From: Chloroflexota bacterium
GTDB lineage: Bacteria; Chloroflexota; Dehalococcoidia; DSTF01; RBG-16-68-14
Assembly: GCA_022563135.1 (NCBI GenBank)
Contig: JADFNZ010000045.1
Location: forward strand, 1-11,632
Length of the DNA: 11,632 bases
Reading direction: 5' to 3'
Shown here: piece after piece, positions 1-7,766 of the stretch
How positions within the stretch are numbered: position 1 is the stretch's first letter
Layout: every line of letters starts with the position of its first letter
Program-made: the position numbers and the translations under genes
Notes under the pieces: generated by a model
Database searches by the model: none
The model's input: only the letters and a program-made list of their open reading frames with translations
What the model was told of the DNA's origin: nothing

Positions 1-497
1 GTCGGCCAGGCGTTGACGCCGTAGATCGACCAGATGATGAAGTCGGGATCGTTCACGACCGGGTGCTTGAGCCCGTAGCGAAGGAGCGATTGCCGGACGC
101 TCTGGTCCTCCTGCTCGCGGTCGTACTTGCCGGAGTGCACGCCGATGATGACCAGCTCATCGGCGAACTCCTCCTCGAGCCGGTCGAGGTCAGGGATGAT
201 CTGCTGGCAGTTGATGCAGCCGGAGGTCCAGAAGTCCAGCAGGACGACCTTTCCCTGCAACCCAGCCAGCGACAGCGGCTCGCTCACGTTGAACCACGTG
301 TGGCCGCCCGGAAACTCCGGCGCCGGCACGGAACCTTCGACGCGCGGGTCCCCGGCCGTACCGCCGTCGCGACCAGCCGAGCTGGTCGAAAGCGGCGAAT
401 CGCCGCCGCCGCAGGCCGCGGCGATGAAGGCGGCGAGCACCACGAGGCTCAACCAGGCAGGCGCGGGCAGGTGAATGCGGCGGAACTGTTGCGAGAT
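1..497 (-). CDS. NHLRC2-like thioredoxin-fold lipoprotein, C-terminus off the left edge
   Basis: Partial gene; about 165 codons are visible. Counting from 497, residues 16-29 form a hydrophobic stretch ending in a lipobox-like AAAC, followed by Gly and a Ser/Gly-rich linker, so the protein is probably a secreted lipoprotein. A thioredoxin-fold domain follows, with DFWTSGCINC at about 88-97 (redox pair C94/C97) and the segments IIGVHSGK and HPVVND, typical of redoxin domains fused to NHL repeats (NHLRC2/DipZ-like). The NHL part would lie beyond the edge. The likely role is extracytoplasmic thiol-disulfide exchange; substrate unknown. The start is odd: AAAGGAGGG (502-510) sits 4 bases before an in-frame ATC at 495-497, and no ATG or GTG in frame precedes the signal peptide. 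An in-frame TTG at 450-452 would remove the two arginines expected before the hydrophobic core, so I place the start at 497 with reserve. The DUF4395 gene lies 98 bp upstream on the same strand. Confidence 0.85.
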   Translation of the reverse strand, partial: MSQQFRRIHLPAPAWLSLVVLAAFIAAACGGGDSPLSTSSAGRDGGTAGDPRVEGSVPAPEFPGGHTWFNVSEPLSLAGLQGKVVLLDFWTSGCINCQQIIPDLDRLEEEFADELVIIGVHSGKYDREQEDQSVRQSLLRYGLKHPVVNDPDFIIWSIYGVNAWP

Positions 498-534
498 AGC
501 ACCCTCCTTTACCGAAAGGTAATCATCCCTTGAC
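498..534 (-). repeat. Left copy of a ~33-bp imperfect inverted repeat
   Basis: Read inward on the plus strand it starts AGCACC and ends GGTAATCATCCCTTGAC. The right copy at 1304-1336, read inward on the minus strand, starts AGCACC and ends GGTAATTATCCCTTGAC. With one 4-base gap about 29 of 33 positions agree. The outer end of this copy contains the Shine-Dalgarno sequence of the thioredoxin-like gene. It also holds a CCTTT-CGGT-AAAGG hairpin that could pair with part of that ribosome binding site. A perfect 12-bp palindrome, CTTGACGTCAAG (529-540), overlaps its inner end. Confidence 0.7.
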
Positions 535-555
535 GTCAAGTGGGCCTATCTCTGA

Positions 556-593
556 TGCAGGCAGGCGTTGCACGACGGTAGCGTGAGCCTGCA
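556..593 (-). terminator. Stem-loop just after the DUF4395 stop, possible terminator
   Basis: Arms TGCAGGC (556-562) and GCCTGCA (587-593) are perfectly complementary. Inside them CACG (571-574) pairs with CGTG (582-585). The structure begins 3 bases past the stop codon of the minus-strand DUF4395 gene. No T-run follows on the minus strand, so it may be a weak terminator or a processing or attenuation hairpin between this gene and the thioredoxin-like gene. Confidence 0.35.
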
Positions 594-595
594 AT

Positions 596-1060
596 TTATT
601 TCTGTCCTAACAAAGGCAGTGATACGTAGGTGTAAAAGTAACAACCCAGGCATATGTCTGGAACACCGTCCAACAAATTGAAGGCCATTAGTGCCAGTCC
701 TACTCCGATCGCAATTGCTGGATCTACGAAAAATAATCCGACTGAACTAGCAGCGAAGATTAACCCCACTCTCACCGCAAATATTTTGGGAGCCTTGTCC
801 ATCGGCTTCGGCGTCATTCCAAGTCCACTAGTGACTTGGCGGCCCAGCCAGCCGATTGGACTGAGCTTGAGAGGGGTGAACACCCTCACAAAGTAGTCGC
901 CCGCAACTACCAACATGAGTATGAATACGATCGTGGTTGACACCAAAAAAAGTACCGAGTACAACGCTATAATAACAGCCGTAATAACTGCGGAAGACCT
1001 CACAACATTCTTGTCGATCCGTTCAAATGACATTGGGCACGCTAACGATTTGATCCCCAT
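596..1060 (-). CDS. DUF4395 family integral membrane protein
   Basis: 154 residues, the usual size for DUF4395. The N-terminus ACPMSFERIDKNVVR (about 7-21) and the C-terminal CLGC motif (C137, C140) followed by aromatic residues are the family hallmarks. About four hydrophobic segments lie between, near 20-38, 40-57, 90-111 and 113-130, so it is a small inner-membrane protein. Function is not established for the family; the paired cysteines suggest a redox or thiol role. Neighbouring a secreted thioredoxin-fold protein on the same strand fits that idea, but this is inference. The start ATG at 1060 has AGGAG about 10 bases upstream; ATG at codon 10 is an alternative start. Base composition is clearly lower in GC, with many A/T-ending codons, than the add genes, and the gene sits between inverted repeats, both pointing to later acquisition. 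Confidence 0.85.
   Translation of the reverse strand: MGIKSLACPMSFERIDKNVVRSSAVITAVIIALYSVLFLVSTTIVFILMLVVAGDYFVRVFTPLKLSPIGWLGRQVTSGLGMTPKPMDKAPKIFAVRVGLIFAASSVGLFFVDPAIAIGVGLALMAFNLLDGVPDICLGCYFYTYVSLPLLGQK
1042..1054 (-). repeat. Short repeat at the DUF4395 start, inner inverted pair
   Basis: On the minus strand this reads ATCAAATCGTTAG and encodes the IKSL of the DUF4395 N-terminus. A near copy, ATAAAATCGTTAG, lies on the plus strand at 1169-1181, so the two form an inverted pair about 115 bp apart. A weaker copy, ATCAAATCATTGG, is at 1236-1248 on the plus strand. At this length chance is possible in A/T-richer DNA. Confidence 0.35.
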
Positions 1061-1303
1061 TACTCATCCTCTCCTGTACGGAAATAAGGTGTCTCACGAT
1101 CCACTTGGTAGTTCAAGTTGCCCTTCCCACGTCGGCTCCCGGATCTGAACCGGTAGCCCAGTGATGTGCATAAAATCGTTAGTACTCCAAGTTTCAAACA
1201 CTATGGCGTTTGATAATAACGCTGTCGCTAAATGTATCAAATCATTGGGCTTCAACCCATGTTGGCGGGAGAGAGTGCGAGCATCAACAGCTACCGTACG
1301 CGT

Positions 1304-1336
1304 GTCAAGGGATAATTACCTTACGGAAACGGTGCT
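1304..1336 (+). repeat. Right copy of the ~33-bp imperfect inverted repeat
   Basis: This is the partner of 498-534 in opposite orientation; the longest shared block is GTCAAGGGAT-A/G-ATTACCTT. Unlike the left copy it has no AGGAGG and no gene following it in the same orientation. The two copies bracket about 770 bp of lower-GC DNA holding only the DUF4395 gene. Confidence 0.7.
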
Positions 1337-1362
1337 TCTCTACCGCGTCAGTGTACCGAACC

Positions 1363-1376
1363 GCTGCGAACGCAGC
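1363..1376 (-). terminator. Small stem-loop downstream of addA
   Basis: GCTGC (1363-1367) and GCAGC (1372-1376) form a 5-bp stem with a 4-base loop, 45 bp past the addA stop codon. No T-run follows, so an intrinsic terminator is only a weak possibility. Confidence 0.2.
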
Positions 1377-1421
1377 CTAGAGACCGCCGTCACATACCGG
1401 GCGTATCCAGATCGAGAGCGG

Positions 1422-4400
1422 TCAAAGCCCCACGTTGGGCGCGGCCTCTCCCGCCTCCTCGAGGCGGGAGAGCGCGAGGGCACGCAGTGTGGCCGGATCG
1501 CCCGGCGACGCCTCCGCGCCGGCCCGGACGAAGACATAGGTCACCCGGCTCACCGTCATCTTGGTCGCCGCCTCGATCCCGACGACGTAGAGCCCGGCCT
1601 GCAGCTCGTACTGCCGCAGCCGCTCCGGGATCGCCGCCTGCGGGACGTCGTCCGTCTTCCAGTCGACGATCTCGATACCATCCTCGGTATCGATGACTAG
1701 ATCGACGAAACCTTCCAGGATCGTTTCGTCCCGCGGCACCGCGAACGGTACCTCGCGCAGGGCGCGGCCGGCGGCGCGCGCGCGACCCGCGGCATCGGAC
1801 TGCAACGCCTGCCTGACAAGGCGGGCGACCTCGCCACTGCGATCAGGGATCGCTTCCGCCACGGCCTGCGCCCGCGCGAAGGCCTCGATGAGTTTGGTGT
1901 CCGCGTCCCACGGCAAGCTCTGGATCGCGGCGTGCACCGCGCGGCCGATGCGCGTCCCTCCCCGCCCGCGCGCCCAGGGCTCGCCTGCATCCGTGGCCTC
2001 CTGCTTCTTCTGTGGCCCAAGCGCCGTCGCGCTCGTGTAGCGCTGCCGCTGCGCCGACACGAGAAGCGCAGCCCGCCCCTCCTCGAAGCTCGACTCCGTG
2101 AGCCCATCCGGCGACTCGACTTCCAGGTCGGCGAACGGCGTCACCTGCACGCGCCCCAGCGGCGAGAGCTCCGGCCTCGGCTCCGCATGCTCTCTCGCCT
2201 GCGCCGCGATCAGCCGGTGCGCCCAGGACCGGGTAGCACGTTTCGAGTGGAAGAGCGAGACGACCAGGTGGTCGCGGGCGCGCGTGGCGGCGACATAGAG
2301 CATGCGCGCCGCCTCGGCCTCCGTATGCGCTTGTTCGAGTTTGGCGACGGCGTCGACGGGGCCTAGCTCGAAGCGAGAGCTCCGCGTCTTCGCCCCTATC
2401 GTGACGGCGATGCTCTCGGTGGTGTAGTCGACCCCATAGGTGGCCGCCCGGGACCCGGGGCTCGCGCCGAGGCCGGTCAGGAATACGATCGGGAACTCCA
2501 GCCCCTTGGCGCCGTGGATCGTGAGGACGCGCACGGCGTCCTCGTCGTCGTCCATGCCGCCGCCTTCCTGGTCGAGCATCGCCTCGCCCGCCCGCCGCTC
2601 CATCCAGCCGGCGAAGGAGCGCAGGCTCTCCGGGCCGTTATCCTCGAACGCTCGCGCCTGCTCCACCATGTAGCGGACGCGCCGGAAGCTGTTGCGGTCC
2701 GCCTGATCGAGCACGCCGATCTCCACCAGGCCGCGCTCCGCGGCGAATCGCTCCACCAGCGCGGCGAGCGACGTGTCGTGTCGCACACGGTGGTAGTCCC
2801 GCAGCGAGCGCAGCGCCTCTGCTACCGGCCCTTCGCGGCCGTCGAGATCGCGCGCCAGGTAGTTAAAGCGCCCTCCCGCCGCGCGGTAGCGAGCGAGGTC
2901 TACGTCCGAGCAGGCGAAGGCCGGGCTCCTCAGCGCGCCGACGACCGCCACCTCGTCCGCCGGATCGTCGATTGCCGTCAGGCAGTTGATCAGGTCGCGG
3001 ATCTCCTGCGTCCGATAGAGCAGACTCCCCCCTTCGACCCGGAACGCGATACCCGCAGCGGCGAACGCCCGCTCCAGCGGAGCGAGAATCGAGCGCGTGG
3101 GGATCAGCACTGCGATGTCACCGAGGCGGGCCGGACGAACCGCGCCGTCTCGATCGCGCACCTGCCAGCCCTCCTCCAGCACAGCCTGACACTGGCGGGC
3201 GACCGTTCTGGCGTCCAGCCAGCGCACCTCGCGCGCCGGGAGCGGCATCTCGCCGCCGAACCACGCCACGCCCGGGCCGGCGAGCTGGTCGTCGCGCTCG
3301 GGATAGATAGGCTGGTACGGCGGCTGCACCGCCGGCTGGTCCCCCGCGCCGATCAGATTCGGGAACACGGTGTTGACCCATTCGAGCACTGCCTGGCGGG
3401 AGCGACGGTTCAAGGCCAGCGTCGGGAAGGCGCCACCTTGCTCTTCGATCAGGCCGCGTGTGCGCGAATAGATCGCCATGTCTGCGCCGCGAAACCGATA
3501 GATCGACTGCTTCGGATCGCCCACCAGGAAGAGCCGCCCCTGCTCCAGCCGCCCGCTCTCCGGATCCGTGGCGAACGCCAGGGCGATCTCCACCTGGCGG
3601 GAGTCCGTGTCCTGAAACTCATCGATGAGCAGAGCGTCGTAGCGGTCGCGAAGCGTCCGCACGGCCTGCGCGTTCGTTTGCAGCAGCTCCTGCAGGCGCA
3701 GGATCAGGTCGTCGAAGGTGAGCGCCCCCTCTCGGCCGCGCGCCTGAATATCCTCGCGCACGAACCGCGCGATCAGCGGAAGCAGGTCTGCGAGCGCGGC
3801 GGACCGGCAGCCCGCCAGCGTCTCCACGAGCTGCGCGGCGATGCCACCGGCCGTCTCGCGCACGCGGTTGGCCTCATCCTTCCCGCCCCAGTCATCCTGC
3901 CGGCCGACGCTGAATTTCCTGCCGATCACGCTCGCCCCTGCGGCGAGCACGGCCTCCCGATCCGCGCCCTCCTTCGCCAGCCGGCGCACCAGCGACAGCA
4001 GCTCCTCCACTCGCAACCGCAGCCTGTCTCCCGGCGGCGCATCCGCGGCCGGGATCGCCTCGAGCGCCTGCTGCGCCTGGGCGAGGTCCGGCCAGTCCGG
4101 CGGCGCTGATTCGAGCGGCCCGCGCTCGATCAGCGCGAGGTGCTGGGCCGCGCCGGCGAGCTCGCGGGCGAGCTTTTCGATATCGCGCGTGGTGAGTCCG
4201 AGCGCCAGCGCCCGGTCGATGGCCGCGACAGCGTCCGCGTCCGCCGCCAGCCCTTCCAAATACATGCGCCACCGTTCTTGGAGCCGCCGCTCCGCCTGCA
4301 ACTCATCGAGGACGCGAAACGCCGGGTCGATGCCCCCCTCGGCGGCGAAAAAGCGCAGGAGACCCAGCGCGAAGCCGTGAATCGTAGAGATCTGCGCCCG

Positions 4401-4703
4401 ATCGAGCGAGGCGAGCGCGGCCTGAACGAGCTCCTGCTGCTCAGGTGACTCCACGTCCGCTTCCTCAAGACCTGCGCGCACGCGGTCGCGCAGCTCAGCC
4501 GCCGCCTTCTCCGTGAACGTGATGGCGACGATGCGGTCGATCGGCCGGCCGGCGAGCACCAGCGCGAGAAACCGGTCGACGAGCGCGCGCGTCTTGCCGG
4601 TGCCAGCGCCCGCCTCCACGAACAGCGTCTGATCGAGGGCGGTGCGAATGACCGCTCGCTGCTGCTCGTCTCTCCGCTCCCCGATCGGCGTCGGCTCGCT
4701 CAT
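1422..4703 (-). CDS. addA: ATP-dependent helicase/nuclease subunit A (AddA)
   Basis: 1093 residues, somewhat shorter than Bacillus AddA (about 1230). It is a UvrD-like superfamily 1 helicase fused to a RecB-type nuclease. Visible motifs in order: Walker A AGAGTGKT (31-38), ITFTEKAAAELRDRV (motif Ia, about 61-75), LIDEFQDTDSRQ (Walker B, about 357-368), VGDPKQSIYRFRGAD (motif III, about 394-408), LTIHGAKGLEFPIV (motif V, about 727-740) and YVAATRARDHLVV (motif VI, about 801-813). The C-terminal nuclease shows GRAVHAAI, GFVDLVIDTEDGIEIVDWKTD (about 995-1016) and QAGLYV, so its catalytic residues look intact. With AddB it unwinds and degrades double-strand break ends in the cytoplasm to load RecA. 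The ATG overlaps the addB stop by 4 bp (ATGA), and GGGGAG lies 8 bases upstream inside addB, indicating translational coupling. The name rests on motifs plus pairing with AddB. Confidence 0.95.
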   Translation of the reverse strand: MSEPTPIGERRDEQQRAVIRTALDQTLFVEAGAGTGKTRALVDRFLALVLAGRPIDRIVAITFTEKAAAELRDRVRAGLEEADVESPEQQELVQAALASLDRAQISTIHGFALGLLRFFAAEGGIDPAFRVLDELQAERRLQERWRMYLEGLAADADAVAAIDRALALGLTTRDIEKLARELAGAAQHLALIERGPLESAPPDWPDLAQAQQALEAIPAADAPPGDRLRLRVEELLSLVRRLAKEGADREAVLAAGASVIGRKFSVGRQDDWGGKDEANRVRETAGGIAAQLVETLAGCRSAALADLLPLIARFVREDIQARGREGALTFDDLILRLQELLQTNAQAVRTLRDRYDALLIDEFQDTDSRQVEIALAFATDPESGRLEQGRLFLVGDPKQSIYRFRGADMAIYSRTRGLIEEQGGAFPTLALNRRSRQAVLEWVNTVFPNLIGAGDQPAVQPPYQPIYPERDDQLAGPGVAWFGGEMPLPAREVRWLDARTVARQCQAVLEEGWQVRDRDGAVRPARLGDIAVLIPTRSILAPLERAFAAAGIAFRVEGGSLLYRTQEIRDLINCLTAIDDPADEVAVVGALRSPAFACSDVDLARYRAAGGRFNYLARDLDGREGPVAEALRSLRDYHRVRHDTSLAALVERFAAERGLVEIGVLDQADRNSFRRVRYMVEQARAFEDNGPESLRSFAGWMERRAGEAMLDQEGGGMDDDEDAVRVLTIHGAKGLEFPIVFLTGLGASPGSRAATYGVDYTTESIAVTIGAKTRSSRFELGPVDAVAKLEQAHTEAEAARMLYVAATRARDHLVVSLFHSKRATRSWAHRLIAAQAREHAEPRPELSPLGRVQVTPFADLEVESPDGLTESSFEEGRAALLVSAQRQRYTSATALGPQKKQEATDAGEPWARGRGGTRIGRAVHAAIQSLPWDADTKLIEAFARAQAVAEAIPDRSGEVARLVRQALQSDAAGRARAAGRALREVPFAVPRDETILEGFVDLVIDTEDGIEIVDWKTDDVPQAAIPERLRQYELQAGLYVVGIEAATKMTVSRVTYVFVRAGAEASPGDPATLRALALSRLEEAGEAAPNVGL

Positions 4704-7678
4704 GGCGTGCGCTCCCCGCGCGCCACGGCCGCGACGCGGAGCCAGTGCGCCAGGTCGCGGTTCTCGCTGTCGCCCAGCTTCTCCGCCAGCTCGTCGTCCC
4801 GGCGTCGCGAGCAGATGCGATCGAAGTCGCAGAACTTGCAGTTCTCGTAGCCGCCGTAGAACTCATCCTCCGGGCCGGAGACGGCGGGAAACGCGCCCCC
4901 TCGCACACCCTGCACGATCGCGGCGACGGTCCCCTCGAACAGCTCCTGGAGCTCCGGCGTGGGTTCATACTCAATAAAGGAGAACTCCCCCTTGGGCGTG
5001 ATGAACCAGTACGCCGCGTGCACCTCCTCAGCACCGCGCCCGGCCTCCACGTAGGTCGGTAGCTGGAGCTTCGTGCCCCCGACGAAGGGGTCGTCCTTGT
5101 CCGTGATCTTCTCGAACTCCTTCTTGCTCCCCGTCTTGTAGTCGATCACCCACGCGACCTTCCTGTCCGGCGTCCGGTCGATGCGGTCGACGACTCCACG
5201 CAGCGTCGCGCCGGCGATCGTCACCTCAGGGATATCAGCCTCGAACTTGGCTGGAACAGCGCCCGTCCGTCGTCGAAACGCCGTGTCCTCCTCCAGGAAG
5301 GCGGCCAGGTCAGCGCGGATCGTGCGCATCTCATGCTCGCTGTAGATAGCGAGCCCCGTCAGCCCGCGCCGCTTCGCTTCGTCAAGCTGCTCCTCAGCGA
5401 GACTGAGCAGCATCGTGCGGTCGTCGTCGTTCCAGGCCTCGCCGGGGGCGGGCCGGCCGCGCTCTTGCTGCTGCCGGAAGAACGCCTCCAGCACGCGGTG
5501 GATCAGGGTGCCGCGCGCCGCCGCGTCCATCAGCTCGCGCTCCTCCGGCTCATCCACTGTGTGCAGTCGCAGCAGCGAACGGCAGAGGTAACGAAAGCCG
5601 CAGACGGCATAGTGCTCCAGGGATGTCGGAGAGACCGCGGTCTGGAGCTCCAGCCACGACCGCTCGCCCAGGGTCGCCAGGTTGCCGTCCCACTCCGTGA
5701 AGCGCGTACCGCGACGGGAGCGCAGCATGGTAACGGGCCGCCAGCGTCCATGCCTTTCGTCCACTTGTCCTCCGCCCCGGCGCAGAGAGATGGCGTCGCG
5801 CAGGCGCAGCTCCGCCAGGCCGGCGATCGGGCCGGCGAGCTGTAGCGCCAGCGGTGACCGGCCGCGACGAAGCCAGCCCGCCGCAGGCCGCCGCCGCAGC
5901 TTCGAGGCAGTGGTCAGCTCCGCGTCCTTCCGGCGCGCGGCCTCCACCATCAGGTGGGACGGGTAGTACTCGCGGACTCCGCCGGGCTCATGCAGCGGCG
6001 AAGACCAGACGAGCGTCCCGGAGCCCGCGCTCGCCGCCGCCCGATGCGCGGCCGCCTTCGCCCGCTCCAACCTGAGCGCGGCGTCCTCGATGTAGGGGAG
6101 GCGGCGGCGAAGCTGCATCCAGGCGCTGTCCGCCACCAGGGCGTCGGCGCCGGGCCCGGCGGGCAGCGCGCCTTCGTACGCGCCGCAGAGGATCGTGTGC
6201 TGGAAGTGGAGCCCGCCGGCCAGCCGATAGTCGGCGACGAGCACGCCGTCGCCCAGGCTACGCTCGCGCGTGGTGGCCAGCTCCAGGTTCGCCCGGAGCG
6301 ACTCCGTGAAGCCGCTCAGGCTGAACGTCCCGCGGACGGCGCCGACCGTGCCCAACTGATCGATCTCGTCCAGCACCTCGTCCATCGCCCGTGCGTCCCG
6401 ATCGAAGTACTCTTCGACGACGCGCTTGAACGCCGCGACGAAGGTAGCCGCAGGCTGGTCCGCCAGCAGCGGCTCCAGGCGCGCCGCCAGCACCTCGACC
6501 GCCTCCCGCAGCGTGCCGGCCTGCTCACGTTCGAACTCGACCGCACGCACGCGCGCCTCGTTCTCGCGGGCGAGCCGGCTGCGCATCTGCTCCTCGCAGT
6601 CGGCGACGAACGCGCTCAGGCCGGCCGACCAGCGCTCCAGGCCATGGGTAATGCCCGCTTCGCGGGAGAGGCGGTCCCAAAACGAGGAGAGCGCCTGCAC
6701 GTCCGCATCGCGGCCGGGCAGCCAAGGCCGCAGCGGCGCGACGCTCAGGAAGTCCATCACCGCCGTGCGCGAGAAATCGCGCGCGGGCAGCTCGGCGAAG
6801 GCGAGAACGCCCCGACCAGCCGGCGTATCGATCAGCGGGACGCCAGGGAGATAGACGGCGGGCAGACCGGCTGCGTCGAACGCCTCGCGGAGGAGCCGGC
6901 CGTAGCCCGCGGCGGCCCCGTGAAAGACGGCAACTTCGTGCCAGCCGACGCCCCGCTCCAGCGCGATGAGCACTTCGCGTACCACCTCGCCGGCCTCGCT
7001 CGCCGGGTCCGGCGCGAGCACGAACCGCACGTCAGGATCGCTAGGCGCCTCCTCCAGCTCCTGGTAGGCCGGCGCGGCGGCACGGAGCGCTTCGAGGAAC
7101 GCGGCGCTTCCTGCCGAGTTCGCTCCCGGCGGCACGACGTAGATCGCGCCGAGCTCGCGGGCGGTCTGGCCGGGCTGCGAGCGCGCTGCTTCCGCCGCCG
7201 CTTCCAGCAGATCCTCATCGTCGTAGAACGCCGCCGTCTCCGAGCGAAACCGGCCGTAGAGCCTGACGATCTCGCCCAAGTGGCCGCCCTGCTCAGCCTG
7301 CGGGACCTCCTGCGGCCCGCGGACGCCACCTCGGCGCAGCCGCCGGAAGAGCTGGCGGAGCACGCGGGCGTATCCGGGGAGATCGCTGACCCGCGCGAAC
7401 GCGCCCTGCGAATCGCGCGCGACTTCGCCCGCCAGGTAGTCGCCGATGGGCCGGGCCAGGGGCGCGCGGCCCTCCCCCGCCAGATGCCCAGCGCCGAGCA
7501 GCTCGGCGAGGCGCGGCAGCGTCTCGAATCGCACGCCGGCGAACGGCCCCAGCTCCGCGAGCCGTCTCCGTAGCTGGAGCCCCGCGATGTGCGACGGCAC
7601 GACGACGGTGACCGGCGCGAGCGGGTCCGCGCTCCGCTCCCGGGCGATCGTCTCGAGGACAGCGTTGACATCAGGCAT
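4700..7678 (-). CDS. addB: Helicase-inactive nuclease subunit B (AddB)
   Basis: 992 residues. The N-terminus (VTVVVPSHIAGLQLRRRL, about 23-40) occupies the place of a UvrD-type ATPase start but has no Walker A, as expected for AddB, whose helicase fold is inactive. The C-terminal part holds the nuclease: SPTSLEHYAVCGFRYLC (first cluster cysteine near 692), RGTLIHRVLEAFF, GVVDRIDR, WVIDYKTGSKK (catalytic D and K near 842-847), QLPTYV, and the final CKFCDFDRIC (about 946-955). The early Cys with the three late Cys forms the iron-sulfur 'staple' known for AddB nuclease domains. This subunit cuts the second strand at broken ends and, in characterised AddAB enzymes, recognises Chi. It is first in the operon, with addA following by overlap. 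The ATG at 7678 has only a modest ribosome binding site (GAGGGCGG). A strong promoter and palindrome lie just upstream. Confidence 0.93.
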   Translation of the reverse strand: MPDVNAVLETIARERSADPLAPVTVVVPSHIAGLQLRRRLAELGPFAGVRFETLPRLAELLGAGHLAGEGRAPLARPIGDYLAGEVARDSQGAFARVSDLPGYARVLRQLFRRLRRGGVRGPQEVPQAEQGGHLGEIVRLYGRFRSETAAFYDDEDLLEAAAEAARSQPGQTARELGAIYVVPPGANSAGSAAFLEALRAAAPAYQELEEAPSDPDVRFVLAPDPASEAGEVVREVLIALERGVGWHEVAVFHGAAAGYGRLLREAFDAAGLPAVYLPGVPLIDTPAGRGVLAFAELPARDFSRTAVMDFLSVAPLRPWLPGRDADVQALSSFWDRLSREAGITHGLERWSAGLSAFVADCEEQMRSRLARENEARVRAVEFEREQAGTLREAVEVLAARLEPLLADQPAATFVAAFKRVVEEYFDRDARAMDEVLDEIDQLGTVGAVRGTFSLSGFTESLRANLELATTRERSLGDGVLVADYRLAGGLHFQHTILCGAYEGALPAGPGADALVADSAWMQLRRRLPYIEDAALRLERAKAAAHRAAASAGSGTLVWSSPLHEPGGVREYYPSHLMVEAARRKDAELTTASKLRRRPAAGWLRRGRSPLALQLAGPIAGLAELRLRDAISLRRGGGQVDERHGRWRPVTMLRSRRGTRFTEWDGNLATLGERSWLELQTAVSPTSLEHYAVCGFRYLCRSLLRLHTVDEPEERELMDAAARGTLIHRVLEAFFRQQQERGRPAPGEAWNDDDRTMLLSLAEEQLDEAKRRGLTGLAIYSEHEMRTIRADLAAFLEEDTAFRRRTGAVPAKFEADIPEVTIAGATLRGVVDRIDRTPDRKVAWVIDYKTGSKKEFEKITDKDDPFVGGTKLQLPTYVEAGRGAEEVHAAYWFITPKGEFSFIEYEPTPELQELFEGTVAAIVQGVRGGAFPAVSGPEDEFYGGYENCKFCDFDRICSRRRDDELAEKLGDSENRDLAHWLRVAAVARGERTP

Positions 7679-7722
7679 GATCCGCCCTCAGATACGGCTG
7701 GCTACGTGATGAGAGTTCGCTC

Positions 7723-7736
7723 GCTGCGTACGCAGC
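7723..7736. promoter_or_regulatory. Perfect 14-bp palindrome at the addBA start point, candidate operator
   Basis: GCTGCGTACGCAGC equals its own reverse complement. It covers the last three bases of the proposed -10 box and the predicted start point (about 7727) of the addBA promoter, a position where a dimeric repressor would block transcription. It does not resemble the Bacillus-type LexA box (GAAC-N4-GTTC). The binding protein is unknown. Confidence 0.5.
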
Positions 7737-7762
7737 ATAGGTTCGAGCTGCGCCGCTGTCAA
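7734..7762 (-). promoter_or_regulatory. Sigma-70-type promoter for addBA
   Basis: On the minus strand a perfect TTGACA (7762-7757) is followed, after exactly 17 bases, by TATGCT (7739-7734, 4 of 6 matches to TATAAT). Transcription would start near 7727, leaving about 48 bases before the addB ATG. The -35 box lies only 5 bp from the recognisable edge of the recombinase remnant. Confidence 0.65.
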
Positions 7763-7766
7763 TCGC

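Larger units (their letters stand above)
1061..1421. other. 361-bp intergenic region, lower GC, no gene seen
   Basis: I see no convincing gene here. The plus-strand open frame running through it continues antisense into addA and has no recognisable domain. The region holds the DUF4395 upstream sequence, the short plus-strand repeats at 1169-1181 and 1236-1248, the right copy of the long inverted repeat (1304-1336), and a small GCTGC-GAAC-GCAGC hairpin at 1363-1376 downstream of the addA stop. The lower-GC composition ends at about 1350. Confidence 0.6.

Noticed and set aside
63..533. Plus-strand open frame over the thioredoxin-like gene
   Set aside because: The minus strand encodes a clear lipoprotein signal and a CINC thioredoxin motif; this is its antisense shadow.
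1161..1700. Plus-strand open frame of 179 codons crossing the addA end
   Set aside because: It starts in lower-GC intergenic DNA, then runs antisense into addA; the composition changes midway and no domain is seen.
2514..4109. Long plus-strand open frame antisense to addA
   Set aside because: It lies inside addA, whose helicase motifs are unmistakable. High GC removes stops from the opposite strand, and the translation is Arg/Ala/His-rich with no domain.
5954..7573. Long plus-strand open frame antisense to addB
   Set aside because: Same cause: a composition-driven shadow of addB with no recognisable motif.
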